A stretch of DNA of 64,000 nt, taken from Jingyaoa shaoxingensis. Its GTDB lineage: Bacteria; Bacillota; Clostridia; Lachnospirales; Lachnospiraceae. Below the pieces are notes generated by a model. The model saw only the letters and a list, made by a program, of their open reading frames with translations. It made no database searches and was not told where the DNA came from. The stretch spans positions 124,001 through 188,000 of the forward strand of contig NZ_JACRSZ010000007.1 of the NCBI RefSeq assembly GCF_014385005.1. The letters run 5' to 3'. This document shows positions 44,709 through 54,365 of the stretch, piece after piece (the stretch's first letter is position 1; every line of letters starts with the position of its first letter). The position numbers were made by a program, and so were the translations under genes.

Positions 44709-44770
44709 ACACAGATAAGAGAATAAATCTGTATGGAACGCGGATGATCGTGGAAAAGGAAAAAGGAAAC

Positions 44771-45286
44771 ATGGAGAAAGAACAGTATACACATGTGAGA
44801 CATGAATTTAATCCGGTATTTGACAGTACATCCCGGATACTCATTCTGGGAACCTTGCCATCTGTGAAATCACGTGAACAGAACTTTTATTATGGACATC
44901 CCCAGAACCGGTTCTGGAAGCTGCTTGCACGGATCTGCGAGAGTAAAAAAGTGCCGGAGACCATAGAAGAAAAGAAAGCATTTTTGCTGGCAAATCATAT
45001 CGCAGTCTGGGATGTAATTGCAGAGTGTGATATCATTGGTTCCAGTGACAGTTCGATCAAAAATGTGGTTCCGGCAGATCTGAACCGAATTCTGGAGCAT
45101 GCACCGATTCAGCAGATCTATGGAAATGGCGGAAAATCCTATGAGCTATATCAGAAGTACTCTTATCCACAGATACAGCGAAAAATGATTAAGCTGCCAT
45201 CTACCAGTCCGGCCAATGCGGCCTGGCAAATGGATCGACTGGCATCAGAGTGGGGACAGATAAGGGAGATACTTTATAAAATATAG
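44771..45286 (+). CDS. DNA-deoxyinosine glycosylase (uracil-DNA glycosylase superfamily)
   Basis: A 171-residue base-excision-repair enzyme. The motif ILGTLPSVKSREQNFYYGHP followed by QNRFWKLL is typical of the hypoxanthine-DNA glycosylase group (UDG family 6), which removes deaminated adenine. VWDVIAECDIIGSSDSSI carries the mid-protein conserved region, and LPSTSPANA is the DNA-intercalating loop. ATG 44771 is preferred (AAAAGGA upstream); ATG 44744 in frame is possible. It ends at a terminator. Confidence 0.87.
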   Translation: MEKEQYTHVRHEFNPVFDSTSRILILGTLPSVKSREQNFYYGHPQNRFWKLLARICESKKVPETIEEKKAFLLANHIAVWDVIAECDIIGSSDSSIKNVVPADLNRILEHAPIQQIYGNGGKSYELYQKYSYPQIQRKMIKLPSTSPANAAWQMDRLASEWGQIREILYKI

Positions 45287-45300
45287 AAGAGGAATAAGAG

Positions 45301-45347
45301 AAGTCATGAATATCCATGCGCAGGCACAGGGATGTTCATGGCTTTTT
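45301..45347 (+). terminator. Intrinsic terminator after the DNA glycosylase gene
   Basis: AAGTCATGAATATCC (45301-45315) pairs over 15 positions with GGATGTTCATGGCTT (45330-45344), with two G-U pairs; the T run extends to 45347. Confidence 0.82.
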
Positions 45348-45420
45348 GAATCGGCTCTTGCAATTACAGAAAATATGTGGAAATATGATAGTAAGGAAAG
45401 AAATGAGGGGGAAAAGGAGC

Positions 45421-46776
45421 ATGAAAAAAGTAAAAATTCCGGAATCGGAGTTGTTGTTTTCTAATCACCAGTTGAAAAAGCTGATTTTTCCACTGGTAAT
45501 TGAACAGCTTCTTACGGTTATGGTTGGCATGGCGGATAGTCTGATGGTAGCCAGTGTAGGAGAGGCAGCAGTGTCAGGTGTGTCATTGGTAGATACGGTA
45601 ATGGTACTGCTGATCAATATTTTTGCAGCACTGGCGACCGGAGGCGCGGTTGCAGCAGGACATTATATCGGTCAGAAAAATGAAGAAAAAGCAAGTAAGG
45701 CAGCTGATCAGCTGGTTTTGTTCATACTGGTGTCATCCCTTGTCATTATGGGATGCGTCTACCTGTGCCAGAATCTGATCCTTGGCAGGGTATTTGGAAA
45801 AATTGAGCCAGATGTCATGGAAAATGCCAGAACCTATCTGTTGATTGTGTCCGCATCAATTCCATTTATCGCATTGTATAATGGAGGAGCAGCCATTTTC
45901 CGTGCAACGGGCAATTCAAAGATTGCCATGATCACTTCGCTCATTATGAATGCAATTAATATTACAGGTAATGGAATCCTGATTTATGGATTGAAAATGG
46001 GAGTAGCAGGTGCTGCCATTCCAACTCTGGTTTCCCGAATGATTGCTGCATTGATTATGATTGGTTTACTTCGCAGGCAGAATCAGCCGGTACATATGTC
46101 CAGGAAGATACAGTGGCATTTTGACAGACCGCTGATTCGTAAGATTCTTCACGTGGGCGTTCCAAACGGACTTGAAAACGGCATGTTTCAGCTGGGGAAA
46201 ATTCTGGTGCTCAGTCTGGTATCTACTTTTGGCACGGCATCCATTGCAGCCAATGCAGTATCCAATACTATTGCGATGTTCCAGATTCTTCCCGGAATGG
46301 CAATTAACTTTGCAATTCTGACGGTGGCGGCTCAGTGTGTGGGGGCAAATAGATATGATCAGGTACGCTACTATACAGTGAAGCTTTTAAAACTGGTATA
46401 TACCTGCATGATAGGAGTAAGTATTGCATTGTATTGCTTGCTGCCACTGATATTAAAAGCTTACAATCTGTCCGATATAACATCGGAGATGACCAGGCAG
46501 ATTGTGATTTATCACGATCTCTGTGCGATTCTGATCTGGCCGCTGTCCTTCTCCATACCGAACACTTTGCGTGCAGCAAATGACGTGAAAGCGACTATGT
46601 GGATTGCTATTGCCTCTATGTGGATTTTCCGCATTGCATTCAGTTATGTGCTGGGAAGCTGGCTGCATATGGGAGTATTCGGTATCTGGGTAGCCATGAC
46701 CATTGACTGGGCGTTCCGGGCGGTATGCTATGTGGTTCGGTACCGAAGGGGAAAATGGGAACAGATGGAAGTGTGA
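45421..46776 (+). CDS. MATE-family multidrug efflux transporter
   Basis: A 451-residue, 12-helix MATE transporter exporting cationic compounds in exchange for sodium or protons. The two homologous halves are visible: [20 protein letters not shown] in the first and [20 protein letters not shown] in the second. ATG 45421 gives [14 protein letters not shown] and has GAGGGG about ten bases upstream. ATG 45403 is a plausible alternative. It stands alone between the DNA glycosylase and guaA. Substrate unknown. Confidence 0.88.
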   Translation: MKKVKIPESELLFSNHQLKKLIFPLVIEQLLTVMVGMADSLMVASVGEAAVSGVSLVDTVMVLLINIFAALATGGAVAAGHYIGQKNEEKASKAADQLVLFILVSSLVIMGCVYLCQNLILGRVFGKIEPDVMENARTYLLIVSASIPFIALYNGGAAIFRATGNSKIAMITSLIMNAINITGNGILIYGLKMGVAGAAIPTLVSRMIAALIMIGLLRRQNQPVHMSRKIQWHFDRPLIRKILHVGVPNGLENGMFQLGKILVLSLVSTFGTASIAANAVSNTIAMFQILPGMAINFAILTVAAQCVGANRYDQVRYYTVKLLKLVYTCMIGVSIALYCLLPLILKAYNLSDITSEMTRQIVIYHDLCAILIWPLSFSIPNTLRAANDVKATMWIAIASMWIFRIAFSYVLGSWLHMGVFGIWVAMTIDWAFRAVCYVVRYRRGKWEQMEV

Positions 46777-46796
46777 GAAATCGCAAAAAATAGGCA

Positions 46797-46825
46797 TTGT
46801 AAAAAACAGTATGCTATCTTATAAT
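46797..46825 (+). promoter_or_regulatory. Promoter of guaA
   Basis: TTGTAA (46797-46802), 17 bases, TATAAT (46820-46825). The start codon lies about 34 bases downstream, too close for a guanine riboswitch. Confidence 0.75.
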
Positions 46826-46858
46826 AATAAAAGATTTGAGAGAACAGGAGGGAATATC

Positions 46859-48403
46859 TTGCAGAGAGAAAATGTCATTGTATTAGACTTTGGCGGACAG
46901 TATAATCAGCTGGTTGCCAGACGAGTACGTGAATGTAACGTGTATTGTGAGATCTATTCTTACAAGACAGATATTGAAAAAATCAAAGCCATGAATCCGA
47001 AGGGAATTATCCTGACCGGTGGCCCGAACAGCTGCTATGAACCGGATTCACCAACTTATACAAAGGAATTGTTTGAACTGGGTATCCCGGTATTGGGACT
47101 GTGCTATGGTGCACAGCTGATGCAGCATATCCTTGGCGGAAAGGTAGAACGTGCCGAGGTACGTGAATATGGAAAGACAGAAGTCTTTGTTGATACCACA
47201 TCCCGCCTGTTTGGAGACGTATCGCCATCTACCATCTGCTGGATGAGTCATTTTGACTATATTTCCAAAATTGCACCAGGGTTTAAGATCACAGCTCACA
47301 CAGCAGACTGTCCGGTAGCGGCAGTAGAAAATGAAGAGAAACACCTCTATGCAATCCAGTTCCATCCGGAGGTACTTCATACACAGGAAGGAACCAAGAT
47401 GCTGTACAATTTCGTACGTGGTGTCTGTGGATGTGCCGGAGACTGGAGAATGGATTCTTTTGTAGAGAGTTCTGTAAAAGCTATCCGTGAAAAGGTTGGA
47501 GATGGAAAAGTGCTTCTGGCATTATCAGGTGGTGTGGATTCCTCCGTGGCAGCAGGTCTCCTGTCCAGAGCTATTGGAAAACAGCTTACCTGCGTATTCG
47601 TAGATCATGGCCTTTTAAGAAAGAACGAAGGCGATGAAGTAGAAGCTGTCTTTGGACCGCAGGGACAGTTCGATCTGAACTTTATCCGTGTCAATGCACA
47701 GGAAAGATATTATAACAAGCTGGCAGGTGTAACCGAACCAGAACAGAAACGTAAGATCATCGGTGAGGAATTCATCCGTGTCTTCGAAGAAGAAGCGAAA
47801 AAAATCGGTGCAGTGGACTTCCTGGCACAGGGAACCATCTATCCAGATGTGGTAGAAAGTGGTCTGGGCGGAGAATCTGCAGTGATCAAGTCACACCATA
47901 ACGTAGGAGGATTACCAGACTTCGTAGATTTCAAGGAAATCATCGAACCCCTTCGTGATCTGTTCAAAGACGAAGTTCGTAAGGCTGGTCTGGAACTTGG
48001 CATTCCTCGTGAACTGGTATTCCGTCAGCCGTTCCCGGGACCGGGACTGGGAATCCGTATCATCGGCGAAGTTACTGCTGAGAAGGTTCGCATTGTGCAG
48101 GATGCAGACTACATCTATCGTGAAGAGATCGCAAAGGCAGGACTGGATCAGGATATCAATCAGTACTTTGCAGCCCTGACCAATATGCGTTCCGTAGGTG
48201 TTATGGGTGATGAAAGAACTTACGACTATGCAGTTGCACTTCGTGCAGTAAAGACCATCGATTTTATGACAGCAGAAGCAGCTGAGATTCCGTGGGAAGT
48301 ACTGCAGACCGTAATGAGCAGAATTATTAATGAGGTCAAAGGCGTAAACAGAGTATTCTATGATCTGACCAGTAAGCCACCAGGAACGATTGAGTTTGAA
48401 TAA
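46859..48403 (+). CDS. guaA: GMP synthase (glutamine-hydrolysing)
   Basis: Converts XMP to GMP with glutamine and ATP, 514 residues. The N-terminal class I glutamine amidotransferase has nucleophile Cys82 ([10 protein letters not shown]) and FHPE for the His/Glu pair. The ATP-pyrophosphatase domain has the P-loop [12 protein letters not shown], and the C-terminal dimerization domain ends [10 protein letters not shown]. The start is the rare TTG 46859 because AGGAGGG (46846-46852) lies six bases upstream and the frame upstream of it is non-coding. The 3' end of guaA is a known integration site for genomic islands, and an accessory region starts directly after it here. Confidence 0.95.
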   Translation: MQRENVIVLDFGGQYNQLVARRVRECNVYCEIYSYKTDIEKIKAMNPKGIILTGGPNSCYEPDSPTYTKELFELGIPVLGLCYGAQLMQHILGGKVERAEVREYGKTEVFVDTTSRLFGDVSPSTICWMSHFDYISKIAPGFKITAHTADCPVAAVENEEKHLYAIQFHPEVLHTQEGTKMLYNFVRGVCGCAGDWRMDSFVESSVKAIREKVGDGKVLLALSGGVDSSVAAGLLSRAIGKQLTCVFVDHGLLRKNEGDEVEAVFGPQGQFDLNFIRVNAQERYYNKLAGVTEPEQKRKIIGEEFIRVFEEEAKKIGAVDFLAQGTIYPDVVESGLGGESAVIKSHHNVGGLPDFVDFKEIIEPLRDLFKDEVRKAGLELGIPRELVFRQPFPGPGLGIRIIGEVTAEKVRIVQDADYIYREEIAKAGLDQDINQYFAALTNMRSVGVMGDERTYDYAVALRAVKTIDFMTAEAAEIPWEVLQTVMSRIINEVKGVNRVFYDLTSKPPGTIEFE

Positions 48404-48421
48404 TCCACACAATCACAAGAA

Positions 48422-48482
48422 CCCCGTATTTATGGGGGCTACAAGCAAATTTGCTTAGTGATTGGCAACAAAATGGCAACAT
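48422..48482. other. Candidate attachment-site region next to guaA
   Basis: After guaA there is a CCCC...GGGG hairpin (48422-48437), a perfect 14-base palindrome AAGCAAATTTGCTT (48443-48456) and two direct repeats TGGCAACA (48463-48470 and 48474-48481) 11 bases apart. Tandem short repeats of this kind resemble tyrosine-integrase arm sites. No integrase gene lies beside it in the window. The rest of 48483-48697 holds a hairpin but no gene that I can support. Confidence 0.45.
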
Positions 48483-48531
48483 TTTGTGATTATTCAAGAG
48501 ATAAAAATTTTATTTCATAACGTATATAAAG

Positions 48532-48583
48532 AAACCTTACTGATTTTCAGAAGTAAAAAACTGAATATCGGTAAGGTTTTTCT
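48532..48583. terminator. Long hairpin terminator
   Basis: AAACCTTACTGATTTTCAG (48532-48550) pairs with CTGAATATCGGTAAGGTTT (48561-48579) with one G-U pair and one mismatch, then a T-rich run. On either strand it could stop transcription. It may mark the 3' end of a lost gene of the mobile element. Confidence 0.7.
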
Positions 48584-48697
48584 ATTCTCTTCTTTTATTT
48601 TTCTTTTTTAGTCAATTCTTTTACGAGGTAATCACTCAGTTCCTGAGATGGTACCTTGGCACGTTTCTGGTAAGTATCCAGTTCAGGGCACTTATAT

Positions 48698-50068
48698 CTC
48701 CATGCAGTCCATACCGACAGGGAGCATATGCATGGACATCTGATCTGGAACAGTGTCAGCATGACAACCGGCAAGAAATACAATTCACCTAAAAGCAACT
48801 GGAAGAATCATCTTCAGCCTATCACAAATAAATATTGTGATGAACTGGGACTTTCCATAATGCCGGCAGAGTACAGCAGAAATCCGAAAAATATCAGCAG
48901 GGACAAGTGGGAAAAGGAAATGTCCATGAAAGAAATAATTCTTCGTGATGCAAAGATGTGTGCATATGCAGCAGGGAATATGGAGCATTTTAAATATCTG
49001 ATGAAACGGCTGGGATATGTATTCAAGAAAGATGCGTGGATGGAGGTGCGGGCACCGGGATTTCGGTATTATCATAAGCTTGCAAAGCTGTACAGGTTAA
49101 GGATTGTAGAGCAGAAGCGCTTTGTAGTCGTCGGAGCAAAGTATACAGAGGATTTGAAGAGGTTTCATCGGTTACAGGACGAATATCTGTTGCTTGTAAA
49201 TAATGACATCAAAAGTGTTGTGGAGCTTGTGGATTTCATAGGCGAGCAGGAAGAAAAGATCCAGCAGATTGAGGACAGATAGCATGAAATATACAGAGAA
49301 AGTTCTAGTCGGAAACGCAGTATAAAGAATGAAGAGCAGTACCGGGAATATCAGATATGGCACACGGAAGTGCAGGAAGAATTGGATGAGCTGAAGCAGG
49401 AGAAAAGAGAGATTAAGAGGCAGTTGCAGCTTGCTGATGGCATTGTGAAAGAAGATTTGTATACAGCTTATTATGCGGTGTCGGAGAATGAAGAAATCGT
49501 TGCAGACAGGAATATTGAGATACCGGGGATGGAAAAGAAGGCTGTGTCAGAGAAAGATGTGGCTGTTGAGTCGGAGACGAATGTTGAGGTAGTGAATCCA
49601 GACAATAATCAGAATGAAATAGGCAGACAGAAAGAGCAAGCTGATAGTGCGAGAAAACAACAGACTGATTTAGATGGCATAGGAATACCAGAGCCTCATA
49701 ATTCGCCTGATGTGAATGTGGTAAGAGTTGGCGAAAGTATGACTGATGTAACAGATAAAAGTGAATTTGTGGAAACTAGAGAAACTGAACCTGTGGACAA
49801 AGCTGGCTGAATTATTAGGAGAATATCAGAGCTTGGTGGTTATGAGAATGTCGACGATTCTGTTAAGGTTGATGTATTTGGATTTGATATTGCTGATGTT
49901 AGTGGAAGCATAAGGCTGTTCTCAGATGTAATGAAAAGGCTGAGGATAAAGTTGGCTGGAGATGAGCTTTATGAAGAGTTCCAGAGAATTTATGATGAGA
50001 GTGTTGGTAGAGATGCTGGTAAAGATAAAGCAGAAGATAAGATGTGGAATAGGGGCAGAGGAAGGTGA
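48698..50068 (+). pseudogene. Degraded MobA/VirD2-type relaxase
   Basis: Remnant of a mobilization relaxase. The frame opens near 48698 with HAVHTDREHMHGHLIWNSVS, the histidine metal-binding motif III of MOB-P-type relaxases. The N-terminal part with the catalytic Tyr is missing. The same frame then runs through TAG at 49280-49282 (in context ...EDR-stop-HEIYRE..., one base from CAG), continues through a coiled-coil part and meets TGA at 49808-49810 (one base from CGA), and ends at TGA 50066-50068 after VFGFDIADVSGSIRLFSDVM. Because the frame stays open apart from these two codons, point nonsense mutations rather than frameshifts are the cause. It marks the surroundings as a former mobilizable element. 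Confidence 0.8.
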
Positions 50069-50125
50069 TTCCTCTGCTGGCTTATTTTACAACTTGAAAA
50101 AAATGTTCGAGAAATCAAATAAAGT

Positions 50126-50169
50126 ATTTCACAACAAAATTGAGATAATATATAATAAAATAGTGAAAT
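50126..50169 (+). promoter_or_regulatory. Promoter and flanking inverted repeats of the defence operon
   Basis: TTCACA (50128-50133), 17 bases, TATAAT (50151-50156). ATTTCAC (50126-50132) and its complement GTGAAAT (50163-50169) flank the core promoter, overlapping the -35 and the start region. The HTH protein encoded at 50197 is a plausible binder. The operator role is inferred. Confidence 0.65.
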
Positions 50170-50196
50170 TGTATTCCTAAAAGCACGGAGGATAAT

Positions 50197-50466
50197 ATGG
50201 CTGTATCATACAATAAATTATGGAAATTAATGATCGATAAAAAAATAAATAAGAGCCAACTGTGTAAAAAGATAAAAATTAGCAGTAGTACTATGGCTAA
50301 AATGACAAATGAAGAGATGGTTGCTATGACTGTATTAGAAAAAATATGTGCTGAATTGGAATGTGATATATCTGATATTATGGAGTTTACTGATTTAGCT
50401 GAAATAAAGAAAAAAATTCATAATGATAATATAAGTCCAGATAATGGGACAGTTAATATGAGATAA
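50197..50466 (+). CDS. Small Xre/Cro-type HTH regulator of the defence operon
   Basis: An 89-residue protein with one helix-turn-helix domain: YNKLWKLMIDKKINKSQLCK and ISSSTMAKMTNEEMVAMTVL, then ICAELECDISDIMEF. It resembles the HTH_26/YozG-type regulators and the controller proteins found before restriction-modification genes. GGAGGAT precedes ATG 50197. It is the first gene of the operon, 15 bases before the cytosine methyltransferase, and may delay expression of the downstream nucleases until methylation is complete. Confidence 0.85.
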   Translation: MAVSYNKLWKLMIDKKINKSQLCKKIKISSSTMAKMTNEEMVAMTVLEKICAELECDISDIMEFTDLAEIKKKIHNDNISPDNGTVNMR

Positions 50467-50481
50467 TGAGGTAGAACAACC

Positions 50482-51753
50482 ATGAATGAAAATGGGTTAA
50501 ATTATATTGATCTCTTTGCTGGTGCCGGTGGACTTTCAGAAGGATTTATTCAAAGTGGCTATAGACCGGTTGCGCATGTGGAAATGAATGAGCATGCAGC
50601 AAAGACAATAGAAACAAGAATAGCATATTATTACTTAAAAGATAATGGCAAAATTAAAAGTTATTATGATTATGAAAAAGGAAAAATAACCAGAGAACAA
50701 CTTTTGGAAAAAATACCAAAAGAAGAACTTAAGACTGTAATTAATAAAGAAATGTCGGAAGCCACAATTAAGGGGATTTTCAACACAATTGATGATATCA
50801 AAAGGGAAAAAGAAATTGATAAGATTGATGTAATTATAGGTGGTCCTCCATGTCAAGCATATTCTTTGGTGGGAAGAGCACAGAGCAGTCATATGATTGT
50901 TCCGATGAAAGATGATCCAAGAAATGAATTATATAAGATGTATGTTCAATTTCTTAAGAAGTATAAGCCAAGAATGTTTGTGTTTGAGAACGTAGCCGGA
51001 ATAAAGACTGCGAGAGGTGGGGCAGCATTTAAAAATCTCCAGACATATATGAAACGTGTGGGTTATGAAATTGATTATCATGAGTTGAATGCTCAGGATT
51101 TTGGAGTATTACAAAGTAGAAAAAGAGTAATTATAGTAGGTTGGCTTAAAGGCACAGGATATGAATACCCATCATTTGATGTAATTCATAGTAAAGCAGA
51201 AGTATGGGATTTACTTAAGGATTTGCCAGTGTTAAAGCCTGGTGAAGAGGCTATAGAGCATACTATGACAGATATGCGCAGATTAAAAAAATATGTAAAA
51301 GATAATGACATTCGTGTAAAATCGGATGTGTTAACAGGACATATTGCAAGACCACATACTGCACAGGATATTGAAATATATAAGAGAACAATAGACATGT
51401 GGTTTGAAAACGAACAGCATGAACGTTTGAAATATGATGATTTACCAGAAGATTTGAAAACACATAAAAATAGAACTTCATTTATAGATCGATTTAAAGT
51501 TGTTGAGGGTGATATGGATCATTGTCACACAATACTTGCTCATTTATCGAAAGATGGGCATTATTTCATTCATCCAGATATAGAGCAACATAGATCAATT
51601 ACAGTGCGGGAAGCAGCAAGAATACAGTCGTTTCCAGATAATTATTATTTTGAAGGACCAAGGACAGCACAATTTGTTCAGGTGGGGAATGCGGTTCCGC
51701 CAATGATGGCAAAGGTAATAGCAGATAAAATAAAAGAACAATTAAGAAAATAA
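50482..51753 (+). CDS. DNA C5-cytosine methyltransferase (DrmMII-like)
   Basis: A 423-residue C5-MTase. Motif I is DLFAGAGGLSEGF (from residue 10), and motif IV GGPPCQAYS has the catalytic Cys124. Motif VI is ENVAG (169-173), motif VIII QSRKRVIIVG, and motif X QVGNAVPPMMAKVIA. The target-recognition region lies between VIII and X (about 220-360) and cannot be read for specificity. In class 2 DISARM the host-marking methylase is of this type (drmMII). Here it opens an operon that also has class 1 genes. It lies 17 bases before the SNF2 helicase gene. Confidence 0.9.
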   Translation: MNENGLNYIDLFAGAGGLSEGFIQSGYRPVAHVEMNEHAAKTIETRIAYYYLKDNGKIKSYYDYEKGKITREQLLEKIPKEELKTVINKEMSEATIKGIFNTIDDIKREKEIDKIDVIIGGPPCQAYSLVGRAQSSHMIVPMKDDPRNELYKMYVQFLKKYKPRMFVFENVAGIKTARGGAAFKNLQTYMKRVGYEIDYHELNAQDFGVLQSRKRVIIVGWLKGTGYEYPSFDVIHSKAEVWDLLKDLPVLKPGEEAIEHTMTDMRRLKKYVKDNDIRVKSDVLTGHIARPHTAQDIEIYKRTIDMWFENEQHERLKYDDLPEDLKTHKNRTSFIDRFKVVEGDMDHCHTILAHLSKDGHYFIHPDIEQHRSITVREAARIQSFPDNYYFEGPRTAQFVQVGNAVPPMMAKVIADKIKEQLRK

Positions 51754-51770
51754 AATTGGAGGTTTCGCAA

Positions 51771-54356
51771 ATGGGTATTGTTGAAAATACATATGCTGAA
51801 TTAAAGCAACAAGAACTGAAAAATAATCCATATAGTTGTTTGCATATGGCTGATATTGACATCAATCCTCATCAGGTTGAAGCATTCACATTTGCACTAT
51901 CTTCATTAGAGCTTGGTGGAGCAATTCTTGCAGATGAGGTAGGTCTTGGAAAAACTATTGAGGCTGGCTTGGTCATCAAGTATTTGCTATGCAGTGGAAA
52001 AAATAAAATACTACTTATTATGCCATCAAATCTGCGAAAGCAATGGCAAGTTGAATTAGAAGAGAAATTTGATATTGATTCATTAATTGTGGATAGTTCT
52101 AACTGGGAGGATTATCTCGAAGAGGTAAAGAGTAAACAAGCAGTAATTATTGTTTCTTACCACTTTGTCTCAAAAAGAAAAGCAGAGTTCGGAAAGATAG
52201 CTTGGGATTTTTGTGTATTTGATGAAGCACATCGGCTTAGGAATGTATATAAGAATGGTTCAAAGATGGCTAACTCATTATATGAATTAACAAAGGGAAT
52301 TCCGAAGATTCTATTAACTGCGACTCCTATGCAGAATACTTTACTTGATATATATGGACTTGTTCAGTTTATCGATGATAGAGTTTTTTATAGTAAGCAG
52401 ATATTTTCTGAAAGATATTTGCGAGGAGAAGATTACAATGATTTGAAGGCTTGTTTAGAACCTGTTGTGCAAAGAACTTTACGAAAAGAAGTGGCAGAGT
52501 ATATTCAATTTTCGGAGCGCAAAGAAATGACAATTGATTTTGAACTATCGCCAATGGAGATAGAACTTTATGTGATGATAAATAATTATCTGAAAAAGGA
52601 AATTTTGTATGCTTTGCCCAATTCACACAGAACACTTATTACATCTGTTATTAGAAAATTGCTTGCATCATCAAGTATGGCAGTTGCAGAAACCTTTAAG
52701 GTATTAAAAGGCAGACTTGAAACTTTGAAGGAAACAACTAGAACTGAATCAGCGGATGAAAGTATTGATTTTTTCCTTAGTTTTTTTGATGATGATGAAA
52801 TAGAGACGGATGATGATAGTAAGCAGGATGAATTATACACAAGAGAAAAGGTAAATGAATTTATTCAGCATGAAATAAATGAGGTAACAGCCATTATTAA
52901 TAAAGCTGAAAGTATAAAAAGAAATGCGAAGATGACAGCCTTGAAACAGGCGGTGGAGACAGCTTTTGCATTTCAAGATGAAGCTGGTATAAAACAAAGA
53001 ATAGTTGTGTTTACGGAATCTATTAGAACGCAACAATACATGTTTGAAGAATTATCTCATGCTGGATATGAAGGTCAGATACTTAAGTTTAATGGTAGTA
53101 CAAATGATCCTATTACTAAACAGATTTATAAGGCGTGGAAAGCTAGAAATTATGGAAAATATGTGGGTAGTAGAAATGTTGAATTGAAGAATGCCATCGT
53201 AGAAGCATTTAGGGATGAATACAAGATTTTGCTTGTAACAGATTCCGGTTCGGAAGGATTGAATCTTCAGTTTTGTAATACGATTATAAACTATGACCTT
53301 CCTTGGAATCCACAGAAGATAGAGCAGCGAATTGGTCGCTGCCATCGTTATGGACAAAAGAACGATGTTGTGGTTATTAATTTGCTTAATACTCAGAATG
53401 TAGCAGATAAGAGAGTATATGAAATACTTTCTGAAAAGTTTGAGTTATTCCAAGGCGTATTTGGTGCATCAGATAAAGCTATTGGATTATTAGAAAGTGG
53501 AGCAGATTTTGAAAAAAGAGTTACACTTATTTATCAGGAATGTAAAACGACATCAGATTTTACAAAGCAATTTAAGGATTTGGAAAAGGAATTAGAAAAG
53601 AAACGAAACAAGAAAATGGATGAACTGAAATCCATATTTATATATAAGACAGAGGAAGAACATAAGTCTCATTTTAATATTATTATGAAAGAAATTGCGG
53701 AATATGATTCACAGTTTAAGTATTGGAATAGTAGAAGTAAAGAGGAAAATGAGATATATCCAAAGTACTATGAAACTAATATAGACTTGGAAATTCCGGG
53801 AATTCAACACGGGTATTTACTTGTTGGTGGTTCTTATGTTGGAGAGATTCTTGAAGATGCAGTATTTGAAATTATTGATATAACAGGAAAAATATATGGC
53901 GCTTCAGATGTGTTGGCTAGAGAGCTTTGTGAAAAATTGAATGAGCAGTGCTTAGAAGAGACTCCTAATAATCAAGAAATCCTTTTATATATTGATAAAG
54001 TAGATGAATTTATGCAACAGAAATATACAGAATCTAAAAGAACAGTTTTGATTGCTAATCAGAAAAAATTGGATAATTGGCTGCAATTAAGAAAAGAGGA
54101 ATATTTGCTCACAGTCAAGGATACCTCAGAATTAGACGAGCTTAAAGAAAAATATGCAATTGAAGGCGATTTTAGACAGAAGATTGCATTAAAGAAACAA
54201 ATAGAAATTTTAGAAGAGCAGAAACAAAAAATGATAGAGGTGTTTCATAATGAAATGTCGACATTGGAAGAAGAGGCTGCAAATATGCAGAAACAATTTG
54301 AAGAGAGCGTATTGGTGAAACCACAACTGGTAACAAAGATAGTGATTAAGTTTTAG
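51771..54356 (+). CDS. drmD: SNF2-family helicase (DrmD-like)
   Basis: An 861-residue SNF2/RapA-type ATPase. The Walker A motif DEVGLGKT is at residues 55-62 and DEAH at 151-154. Motif III is LLTATPMQN. In the C-terminal helicase lobe, SGSEGLNLQFCNTIINYDLP precedes motif VI QRIGRCHRYGQ. The last about 250 residues are coiled-coil-rich. SNF2 helicases are the class 1 DISARM component DrmD. ATG 51771 is chosen because GGAGGT (51758-51763) lies seven bases upstream; a TTG at 51756 is not used. The next gene starts nine bases downstream. DrmD assignment is by family plus context with DrmA and DrmB. Confidence 0.88.
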   Translation: MGIVENTYAELKQQELKNNPYSCLHMADIDINPHQVEAFTFALSSLELGGAILADEVGLGKTIEAGLVIKYLLCSGKNKILLIMPSNLRKQWQVELEEKFDIDSLIVDSSNWEDYLEEVKSKQAVIIVSYHFVSKRKAEFGKIAWDFCVFDEAHRLRNVYKNGSKMANSLYELTKGIPKILLTATPMQNTLLDIYGLVQFIDDRVFYSKQIFSERYLRGEDYNDLKACLEPVVQRTLRKEVAEYIQFSERKEMTIDFELSPMEIELYVMINNYLKKEILYALPNSHRTLITSVIRKLLASSSMAVAETFKVLKGRLETLKETTRTESADESIDFFLSFFDDDEIETDDDSKQDELYTREKVNEFIQHEINEVTAIINKAESIKRNAKMTALKQAVETAFAFQDEAGIKQRIVVFTESIRTQQYMFEELSHAGYEGQILKFNGSTNDPITKQIYKAWKARNYGKYVGSRNVELKNAIVEAFRDEYKILLVTDSGSEGLNLQFCNTIINYDLPWNPQKIEQRIGRCHRYGQKNDVVVINLLNTQNVADKRVYEILSEKFELFQGVFGASDKAIGLLESGADFEKRVTLIYQECKTTSDFTKQFKDLEKELEKKRNKKMDELKSIFIYKTEEEHKSHFNIIMKEIAEYDSQFKYWNSRSKEENEIYPKYYETNIDLEIPGIQHGYLLVGGSYVGEILEDAVFEIIDITGKIYGASDVLARELCEKLNEQCLEETPNNQEILLYIDKVDEFMQQKYTESKRTVLIANQKKLDNWLQLRKEEYLLTVKDTSELDELKEKYAIEGDFRQKIALKKQIEILEEQKQKMIEVFHNEMSTLEEEAANMQKQFEESVLVKPQLVTKIVIKF

Positions 54357-54365
54357 GAGGCTACC

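Noticed and set aside
44709-44770. ACAGAT/ATCTGT stem as terminator of the symporter operon
   Set aside because: Only six base pairs and no T run after it.
46797-46858. Guanine riboswitch before guaA
   Set aside because: Only about 30 bases separate the promoter from the start codon, too little for a purine aptamer.
48595-48798. Minus-strand open frame of 67 codons ending just before the long hairpin
   Set aside because: Its upstream part is the antisense of the relaxase motif region. Its last about 30 codons could be the 3' end of a lost gene followed by the hairpin terminator, but nothing is recognisable.
49962-50180. Open frame of 72 codons with ATG start
   Set aside because: It lies in another frame of the relaxase remnant, whose own frame continues through this region; no ribosome-binding site.
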